Assembly (NCBI RefSeq): GCF_018913985.1
Contig: NZ_JAHMHK010000007.1
Span: 1-37,023, forward strand
Length of the DNA stretch: 37,023 nt
Direction: 5' to 3'
Source of the DNA: Mycoplasma zalophidermidis
Lineage (GTDB): Bacteria > Bacillota_I > Bacilli_A > Mycoplasmatales > Metamycoplasmataceae
A program made the position numbers and the translations under genes. Of the stretch, positions 27,467 to 37,023 are shown one piece after another (position 1 is the first letter of the stretch; each line of letters opens with the position of its first letter). The notes beneath the pieces were generated by a model, which did no database searches, had not been told where the DNA came from, and saw only the letters and a program-made list of their open reading frames with translations.

Positions 27467-30400
27467 TTATTTAACTTTAAAATCAGATCTCCCTAATTCC
27501 GTCATTAGTTTAAGAGCTTCTGCAATGGTGTTATATGTTGTTGCATAATAAACGTTACGGTTTCAACCCGAGTAAAGTTTAGATCATGTATCGCTTCATA
27601 AGACGCGACGTAAATCAGCTCCACGAACCTTGGTAAATGTATCAACTTTACCTAACAAGTCAGTTCTATTGTGGTTAGCTAAATCTTGGTATAGATCTGT
27701 TCCTCCGATTACAGGGTATAGTTGAGTGCCTTGTCTGTCATACACGTTATCCAGAAATGGCATATTTTTCTCATAACCTAGCATAATTGCTGTAGCACTA
27801 TTGTGTAATCCGTAGTAAGTATCTGTAGGAATGGCTGTATATCATTGCGACATTTTTTCATCAACCAGAACATTTGATACGTGGTTTGAAATAAAATCTA
27901 TTCATTTTTGTTTCAGCGTGTATTTAGTGTTACCAATTTCTGCCTCATATTGACCATCAGTTTCTGGTATTTGTGTATTTAAATAATTAAATAATGACCC
28001 AAATGTATTTGAATTTCAACCATTTGAGAACTTTAATCTAATTATTGTTGATTGATTATAATGTGGAATTATTGAATTATTTTTGTCTATTTTTAAAATT
28101 TCATCTCTTTTGTTTTTTGGTAGAGAGAATAGGTATGAATTTGTCGATACTTGGTTGGGGGTGTAAATATCATTTTCATATTCAATATTTATACCTTTGC
28201 TTCTTTCTTTATTTCAAGTGAATTTATTATTTTTATTAGTTACTCTATCATGACCTTCAAAACTAATTGATTCGACATTATAGATGTATCCAGCTTTTAA
28301 TTCTAGCGATTGGAATTTAAAGTTTATGTGACCTAAATTATCCTGATATACCGCAACACCATTACTAATATTTAGAGTGATTGTTAGTTCTTTGGTGATA
28401 TCACCACCAGTTGAATTTTTACCTTTAAATGTAGCTCTACCAACCAATATTACATTAATAGGTGGATTTTGAAGAACTTGGACATCGCTCGAACTAAATC
28501 CTGTAATATCTATTGTATTGTCAGTTACAGCTTCAATTAAATTAGCACCTTCAAGATATTTAGCATCGTTTCCTACTCTATTAGTAGGAATGTTGTTGCG
28601 AAAACTTAATTTAACGTTTTGTGCCTCAAGGCTTGACAAAATAACTTTAAAATCTCTAGTTTCTTGAGCATATGTTTTATCAAATTGGTCTTGAGATTGT
28701 TGTAAAACTTGTTGAGTGGTTAAATTATTTTTATCGGAAATAACCACTTTACTTAAGTAATAAACACCATTTTTATTAAATGATTCACGTTTAAAAGTAA
28801 ATTTTAATACATCGCTGTTTAAAATAATTGGTTCAGAAATAACGTGATTATTTCCCGAACTAGCCATTAAATATACATATTTATTAGCGTGTTTTCCGCC
28901 GTGTTGATTAACTACTAACAACCCATGAACATCTTCTTTCTTTCAGGTATATCTTGTTGTGATTGTTGTGTTTGGGGTGTAGTTTGTAGCAACAGACGGC
29001 GCAAACTTGATGACATCATACGTATTATCTAGTTCGCTAATTAATTCATTAAGTTCTTTAGGAACGGCGCTATCTTTATTTGCTTGGATTTGATTTAATT
29101 TATTTAAGAATTGTAGCCGTTTCGGATTTGATAAACTTAAAACAGAAGCGGCATCACGTGCTTTTTCAATTTTTGCATCTTTAATAATTCTGTTTAATTT
29201 TGGTTCCGTTTTTGAATCCTGATTTAATCTATTAGTTAAACTATTTTTAGAATTACCCGGTTTCAAATCGTCAACAGCATTTTTAGCTTCATTATAGGTT
29301 TTTATCAACGATTTTGCATTGTTAATTTTGTTTTGAACGCTTTGAGCGTTATCTGCATTCGTTACTGCAAATTGTGTTTTGGTCGAATTATCTAAGTTTT
29401 TGATAAGGTCTTGTAATTCTGAGACTTTCTTTGCTCTTTCAATATCGTCTTGTTTTTGTAATTGAGCATCCTTAATGATTTGTGAAATTTGCTCTTTTGT
29501 TGTAGCTTCGTTAAGTCTATTTTCCAAAGCAGTTTTTTGTGGACTTTGTCTTAAGCTGCCAATGTTTGAATTGGCGTCATTGATTAATAGTTTAAATGAT
29601 TCTAATTCTTGTTCCAATTTGTTTGCCGCATCCAAATTAGTAATTGCGCCATTCTTCTTAGTGAATTCACCTTTAATTACTTTTGTCTTATCAAATGGGC
29701 TTTGATTTAGTTTACTTTCTATTTTATCGATTTTTGTTTTTATTATTTCTACACTTTTTATAGCATCATCAAGAGCTTTGGCTGCTTTTCTGAGCATGTC
29801 AGGTGTTGAATTTGGGTTATCGCGATTGTTAAGATTTAACATTGATTCTAAGTGCGACCTAACACCAGCATATTTAGGTTGATTACCAAATTGTGCTATT
29901 TTATTGCTTACATGTTTTTTAGCAACTTCATATTTTGCTCGTGCTAAGTATTTTTCTTTATTTCGTTCAAATGATTCTAATTTAGTCTTACCAGCAGAGT
30001 ATTCAGCAATTATTTTGTTTGATTTATCATTTAATTCCTGATATGTAGGATTGTTTGTGGAATAAGTATTATTAAATGTATTGATGTTATGTGTAACCTC
30101 TCCTTTTACACTATCAATATCAGCATTTAATAGTTCAATTGCTTTTGATTTAGTTTGGGAGTCCTTTTCATCAATAAACAAATTACGCAATTGTGCTTCT
30201 TTGTTATTAAACGAACCAATTGTATTATTGGCATTCGTGTTATTAGATGATAACATTTCTACTTTATTAACTGCATTAATGTATTGACTAGGTTCCAGAG
30301 CGTTAGTAATTGAATTTAGTAATGAGGTTCTATAAGGCTTACCATCAGAATCTAATTTATCTATTAATAAGTGGTGTAAATTAGAAACATCATTATTGCC

Positions 30401-33400
30401 ATGGGTGTTTGATAAACTGTGTAATGAATTAATTTTTGAATCCAATGAATCTAAACCTTTTTTAGATTCTGAAACAGCTTCTTTAATTTCGCTTATTTTA
30501 GCAATTCCGTCTTCAAAGACTTTGATATTGGTTTGGTCAACATTAGTCAACCCTTCAACAGCTGATTTAATTTGTGTTAAATTATCAACCGTATCTCTAA
30601 TAGTCTCGTATTTTGAATCACTAACTGTTGCAACTAATTCATCGTATTTGTCTTTAAACTCTTTGGCCTTGCTTGATTTATTAATTGCATTTGTCAATGC
30701 TAGGGAATAATTATCATAAGCTTGGTTAATTTGACTGGTTGTTGACTGGTTATTACCTAATACACTATTTAAAACATCTTGTGCTGCGGTTTTGGCTGTA
30801 TCCAATGAGTTTTTGATGGTTTGGTATTTCGCATCAGCAGGAAATTGCGACTTAGTTGTTGCAATTAGGTTGTCCTTACTTATTTTATTGTTAAGTTTTT
30901 GTGCACGTGTAACTTGTTGCTTCTTGGCTAATGTGTAGGCCTCATTAAGTTTATCAATATCAGATTGAGCCTGGCTTGCACTTGGGTTTTTACCTATGCC
31001 AGATGTTGTATCGGTGTGACTTTTGACTGCTGTCAACGCTGTATTAATGTCATTATAACCATTTGTAAGTGTTTGATTTAAATATTGTTGAACTTCGTCA
31101 GCTAGTTTAATATATTCATTATTTTTATTTAATTTCGCTTGTCTTTTATCTTCGATAAATTTTGATTTTACCGACTCCAATGCTTTTTGAGCACCTTCAT
31201 AAAGTTCACGCTGTTTTTGAGGGCTGGCATTTTCTTCATTTTGGATGTCTTGTGCTAATTTGTCATTAATTTGTTTCAATTTATTTTCATATTCAGATTT
31301 CAATTGTTGTAGAACAGGATCTGTTGTTTGAGTTGCTTCGTTTTGGCTTTGTTTTTTTGCATTTTCAAAAGCTTGTTTTGCTTTTTCTAGAGACGTAACT
31401 GCAGCTTGGTTTATAGCTTTTTGCAGGGCGTCTTGGGCAGCAGCGATGATTTCATAATTGTTTGAAACATTTGTCCCGTTTTGGTTATTAACCTCTTTAG
31501 CGGCATTTAATCTATCAATTTCATCCTTGTATAATTTACTATTTTTATTAAGTTCAGTTAGCAATTTATCAACATCTGAACTGATTGAATTATAAACATT
31601 AACGGCAGCTTCTTGAATTTTAGTTTTTAGAGCCTCAGTTTGGTCATTATAGTTTTGAGCTGTAATAGTTTTATCTGCTTGAGCAGCAGAAATAACATTT
31701 TGTGATGTTTGTTTTTGATTGTTTAATAAATCACTTTGTTGAGCGTTTTTATATTTTGGATCTTTAACTAATTCATCAAGTAGCGTAATTTGTTGATTAT
31801 ATTTATTAACCGAGTCATCAATAGCAGTAACATCTTTCTTGGCTTGGTCTAATGATTTTTGCAATTGATTTGAAGCACCCGTAGCTATAGTTTCTTTTGG
31901 ATATGGTTTAACTTCCTTACGAGCTAAAGAGTCTTGAGCAGCCTTAACATTTTTCAACGTTTCTTTAACTTTGTTATATTGCGGTGCTGATTGATTTAAA
32001 CTATTTAGATATGATTTTACTTCTTCACTTAATTTTGTATATTTTTCAACAGCAGCTTTATCTTTATCTGCGATTGGGAATTGTTGTTGAGCAAATTCGT
32101 TTGCTTTGTCAACTACTGCTTTAGCGTCAGCATAATCTTGTGGAGTTGGATTGGATTTTACTAAATTGTTCGCACTTGTTTTATCGCTCTTTAATTTAGT
32201 TTTGATATATTCTCTACTTGGATTGGTGCTGTTAGCAATGTTTTGCTCTAATGTAGCCAATGAAGTTTGATATGCTTGTTGAGCTTCGTTGGTTTCTTGG
32301 TTTTTTTTGTTATTAATTTGACTTTTAACTTGTTCAAGATCTTTTTGAGCTTGTTCATAGGCATTGATTGAATCTTGAACAAAAGTAGCTGAATCTTTTT
32401 GTAGCGTGGCTAGTTTTGTGGTTAGGTCATTATTGATTTTTTCTATTTCAGAGGCCAATCATTTTTTTGTGTTTGGATAAGTATCAAGGTTGTTAGAAGT
32501 ATCAGTTAAGTTCTTTTTGCTAAATTCATAATCAGCTTCTGCTTTTTCAATATTAGACAATTCAATTGATTTATTTAACTCATCATATAAATCTTCAGCC
32601 TTTTTGATTTTATCTACAAGAGATGTTTGGTTATCATCTTTGTCGGGTAGTTGTTGATTTAACTCGTTAATTTTTTGACTTAAACCGTTGTTTAAATTTT
32701 GATAACGATTAGCGTCTTTAAGATTATTATTTTTAACTAGTTCATTTGCTTTTTCAATAAGTTTAGTAAATCTGTCGTTTGCTTGATCAATTAATTTATC
32801 TGTCAACAATTTTGCTTGATGTTGATACGTATCAACATCAATAGATGAAGCATTTTGAGCATCAGTAATTGCTTGTTGCGATGCTGATTTCGCATTATCC
32901 AATTCAGTCTTTTGAGCGCTATATAGAGGATTAGCGGTTTTATCTTCAACCAATTTCACGATTTTATTAAATTCGTTTTTAGCGGCTTGAATATTGTTAA
33001 CTTCTTGATCAATGCTGTCTTTTAAATTATTTAATTTTTCTATTTCCTCTTCCAATTTAACTGATGATATATTTTGGTAAGGGGTGACCTCTTTAGCTTT
33101 AACGGCTTTTTCTGATTCTGAAATTATGTTTTGAATTTGTTTTCTCAGCCCCTTTAATTCTGGTTTGCTATCAATATTAAGCTGAGTCAATTTGTTATTT
33201 AATGCCTTAACTGCATCACGGTGTTTTTGTTGTGCAGCTTTAATAGCAATTTGTTCCTTAAGAGTAGCAATCTCATTTTTTGCGTCAGAATATGCTTGTT
33301 TAACTTTTTGGACATATATTGGGTCATTAACATTAATTGAATCAAGTTTTATAGTTAAACCTTGATCAACTTTATTTGTTTCGGATACATATCATTGTTT

Positions 33401-36400
33401 TGTTTCGTCCAATGAGTCGTCAATAGAAGGCTGCTTTTGTTTTTCGTTTTCGTAATCTGTCTTAACCTGATTAATTTCATCGGCTTGAGCTTTAGCAGTA
33501 TCTAAATTAATTGTTTTAGACTCGTAAGAATTAGGGTCCAAAATACTTTGTGTAACAGTTGAAACTTGGTTTTCATTGATTGACTTATCAATTCAATCAG
33601 CAGCTTTTTTAACTTGTTTTAAGTTTTGTGTTTTATAATTATTTATTTCTTGAGTTTTATCTTCTAAAACATCGAAAGCTTTTTTGGATGCATCCGCTTT
33701 TTCCTTAAACTTAGCTAATTTAGCTTTTAATTGATGAATTTGACTTACCTTAGTATCTCCATCAAGCATTTTTTTATCATCAGTTGAAGTTATGTTTTGT
33801 ACTTCATCGAAAATGGTTTTCATTTCTTCAGCAAGAGCGTTTTTTAATGCCTTATATTTCGAATCTTTTAATATGTCTAATACTTGATTATATTTTGTTT
33901 TAAAGTCAACTTTGGCTTTTTCAACCTTAGCTTCATTAAATGCTTTTTTGATTATGTCAATAGATGCTTGCACATCCTCTAGTTTGATTTCAGTTAATTT
34001 TTTATTAGCGACTGGTAGTCATTTAGAATCTTCAGTATTTAAAATTGCTGTTAACTTATCTTTAAGTTGTTGATATTTGGAATCTGTTCATTCAGCAATA
34101 GTATTTTTAATAACATTTTGTGATATATGTTCATAGTCATCAAGACGGTGTTTAACTTGGTCAATATGTTCGATTTCGTCTTGGGCTGAATTATATATTT
34201 TTTGCAAGTTTTCGTTCGCAGTTTCGAATGCAGTATGGTAGGCATCTTTTTGCTCTGGTGAGGTGAAGTTATTCTGATTAACAGCATCTAATATTGCTTT
34301 TGCGTTTTGAATGCCTGTTAGTAATTTATTTTTAACTGCTAATTTAGCTTTCTGGGCAACAGCATCTTTTTCTGCATCAATATCATTTTTAATCAAATTG
34401 TTAATTTGAGTTAATATAGAATCATAGTTGGCAACTACTTCGTCGACAGATATTTTTTTAGCTTCAGTATCTGTAGCAAATTGTTTTAGTTTAGTAATTT
34501 CTTCTTTAATTTGTTCAGTGGTTACATTATTAAAATTAGAATCATAGTTCAACTGTGATTTTGACATCTCTATTGCTTTATCAATATTAAAAGTCAAATT
34601 ATCATGTTGTTTTTTATCATTATTTATTGAAACTAGTTGACTTTTTAATGTGTTTAATTTTGATATTTGTTTGTTAAAGTTTTCAATTGCTTTATTTTTT
34701 TCAACTGCAGCTTTAGCATCAGCAATAGCGGTTTGTGCCTCTTTAAAAGCACTAATAATTTTTGTTGGATTCAATGCAGCTTCTACTAATGATTTAGCTA
34801 GATTATCTTTAGCAATTTTAACGGCATTTTCATATTTATTTTTAGCGTCAGGGTAACCCACAAAATCAGAACTGGTCAGTTGGTTTGTTAATTCCTCATT
34901 GTATTTTTCAGTAGCGTCTTTGATATTTTTTGCACTTGTTAATGTTTCACTTAGTTTTTTAATAACATTGTCATAATTTTTTGTATTCAAAGCATCTTTG
35001 TCTGAAATTTCACGAGATATTTTGTCCGATACGATAGTGTCATTATTGTATTTTGATATTGCATCATCGATTAGTTTCTTTGCCTCGGGGTAAGAATTAA
35101 ATTTGTTATCCTTGACTGCATTTAATTCTTCAATTTTAGTTTTGACATCATTATGTTTTTGAATTGCCTTATCTGTTTTTTCAGAATATTTATTTGTTGT
35201 TAAAGCATCAATATCTTTTTGAATTTGATTGATATTTGTTGAACTTAAAACATCTTCTTTAAGTGGTTTCATCGCCCCGATTACTGCCTTTTGAATGTTT
35301 TGATATTCAGTAGTCGGCATAATTATGTCATTGTACTTTTGAGCAAATTCTTGTTGTTTAGTAGCTGTATTTACTGCATTTTGCAACTCGTCAAATAAAC
35401 CTTCTATTTCGTCAGGTTCTTGAGAAGTAATCACTTTTGTGTCTAGTTGGTGAATTAGATTGTCTAGAGTATTACTAATTTGGTCAAAGTTATTAATTCT
35501 GTTGTTAACTACCTGATTTGCATTAGTTTTAAGGTTATTGAATCTGGTTTTAGCAGCTTGAACCAAAATTGCTTTAAGAGTAATTGCGGCATCATCATAT
35601 TTTTCAACATCTATATCTTTATCGGCGATATTTTGGTTAATTTGATTAGTTATTTTGGTAATTGAAGTTTCCAATTGTTGAGTTAAGTTTGAATATTTTG
35701 GATTATTTTTAAGTCTTTTTACAGTTTCTAATGCATCAATAAAATTTTTAAAAGCGCCATCTAAAGCTTGTTTTTCATTTGCTAATGAATTATTTAATTT
35801 GACTAATTTTGCTGTATTTTTAACAATGTTTTCAATTGTGGTTAATTGATAATTATTTTCTCTGTCAACACTTTTATTAGCATTGTTTGAAATATTTGTA
35901 ATGTCATTTATTAATTTTGAGTAACGGTCAATATTATTCATTAATTCTCTTGACTTAATTAACGTTTCAAGAGCAGTTTCGTAATTATTTATAACTTTTG
36001 CTCGATTATCACGAAAAGTATTCTTTAAATTAATTAATTCATGTTCAGCTTTTGAATAAGCATTAATTATTTTATCATTTGAAGGATTTGAATTTAATTC
36101 ATTATTCAATTTATTGACTATTTCTTTTACTTTATTGTTATATTCATTTTTGGATTTTTCATCAAGACCAAAATGACTTTCATCATAACGATTAAGATAT
36201 TCAAAATCGTAATTGTTTTTTGCTGTATTAATAGTTTTTGCTAATTCCAAAGCTTTATCAAGGTTTTTGATATATTCATTATAAACATCAATATTTTTTT
36301 GATCTTTGTCCTTGATATTTTTTAGAGAATAGTTATCTAGTGCGTCGTTAATAATTTTATGTGCGAAAGCATTGTTAGCTAAATTATTTACATCAAAATC

Positions 36401-37023
36401 ATGTAATTCAACTTCCTTATCATTAAGATCGAATTTAGCTTTATTTAGTTTTGCAGTTTCAAATGCTTCATAAAGTTTTTTATGAGCATCTAAAATTATA
36501 GTTTCAACAGGCGGTTGTTGTTTATTTGGTAATGCCCTTTGATCTTGGATTTGTTTAACACTTTTTAAAGGATTTGTAATTTTTGTTAAATATTTAGGGT
36601 TTTTTAAATGTTCATCCATCCATGCCGCAACTTGGTCACTAAGTTTTTTATAATTATTTGCCAATTCTTCATTGCGTGTTGTTTGTGGTAAAAACATTTT
36701 AGACGGAATTGTAAATTCACGTTGTGCCACATCATTTAAATCTTTTTTATAGGTAATTTTTACATTAAATTTAACGTTTTCTTTAGCGTCGACACTGAAG
36801 TCACTAAATTCGTAGTTATATTCATTACTGTTGTTTAAATTATTTAATAATTCATCATATGTTGCATTTTGTTGCATGTTTTGAACAAATTCAGCAGCAG
36901 TTAAGCTTGAGTTACCTTTTGTCTTGACTTCGTCACTAAATAAATCATCTTCGGCTGTTTTAAATCCAGTAAATTCAAAATTTGATTTATAGTCCTTGTC
37001 ATTTAATTTTGTTTTTAATAAAA
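27467..37023 (-). CDS. Giant repetitive helical surface protein (N-terminus beyond right edge)
   Basis: A single open frame of 3,185 visible codons (TGA = Trp at about 28943, 32459, 33392, 33593, 34020, 34089 and others); the start is outside the window. The visible N-terminal part (about 36700-37023) looks like a beta-rich lipoprotein-17-like module (NYEFSDFSVD, KFNVKITYKK). Then come about 2,600 residues of Lys/Asn/Gln/Asp-rich alpha-helical repeats, nearly free of Cys and Trp. A loose motif of the type (D/N)xKYxxLxxxL recurs, for example NPKYSNLTQQL, DSKYKALKNAL, DPKYKNAQQSDL, AKYQTIKNSL, SKYETIRDTV and PKYAGVRSHL. The last ~490 residues form a beta-rich domain ending GRSDFKVK. It recalls M. 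hominis Lmp and M. arthritidis massive surface proteins; adhesion or a long surface stalk is a likely role. Confidence 0.85.

Noticed and set aside
34088-36877. ATG at 36877 as the start of the giant gene, and TGA positions as ends of several separate genes
   Set aside because: The frame is open upstream of 36877 to the window edge with protein-like sequence, and all internal 'stops' are TGA, which is Trp in this organism. One gene explains the whole stretch.

Overview
The window reads as a mollicute (Mycoplasma-type) chromosome. It is very AT-rich, and TGA must be read as tryptophan (genetic code 4) for almost every gene to stay open. Gene content and a giant helical surface protein recalling the Lmp and 'massive surface protein' families of M. 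hominis and M. arthritidis suggest the hominis group. The species is an inference.

Layout. (1) 1-12.15 kb is core genome: the start of a lipoprotein (-), a YitT-family membrane protein, a small DUF2188 protein, uvrB-uvrA (nucleotide excision repair), then a tightly overlapping operon gdpP-rplI-dnaB-CBS/CNNM transporter ended by a strong terminator. (2) 12.15-13.19 kb is a gene-poor, very AT-rich stretch. (3) 13.19-16.35 kb is an accessory cluster: a GIY-YIG/DUF4357 protein, an unrecognised 282-aa protein and a cytosine-C5 DNA methyltransferase, probably a type II-like restriction-modification (R-M) unit. (4) 16.52-26.31 kb is a type I R-M locus: hsdR (+), a tyrosine recombinase (-), three start-less target-recognition-domain (TRD) cassettes (+), then hsdM-hsdS (-). 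The three cassettes and the two TRDs in hsdS share the same short boundary sequences in inverted orientation and in the same reading frame, so this looks like a recombinase-driven, phase-variable specificity system. (5) 26.31-27.47 kb has no convincing large gene but is rich in hairpins. It holds two tandem minus-strand units, each a structured RNA candidate, a GAAA-loop terminator, a TATAAT box and a tiny ORF. (6) 27.47 kb to the right edge is one giant minus-strand ORF of more than 3,185 codons, truncated at its 5' end by the window.

Two start modes coexist. Many genes have AAGGAG-like ribosome sites. Several others (lipoprotein, YitT, gdpP, the 282-aa protein, two mini-ORFs) have a TATAAT box only 6-11 nt before the ATG and are probably leaderless. 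I saw no tRNA, rRNA, insertion sequence or CRISPR array. The most noteworthy system is the hsdS cassette array; the most uncertain but intriguing region is the structured 26.5-27.4 kb segment.
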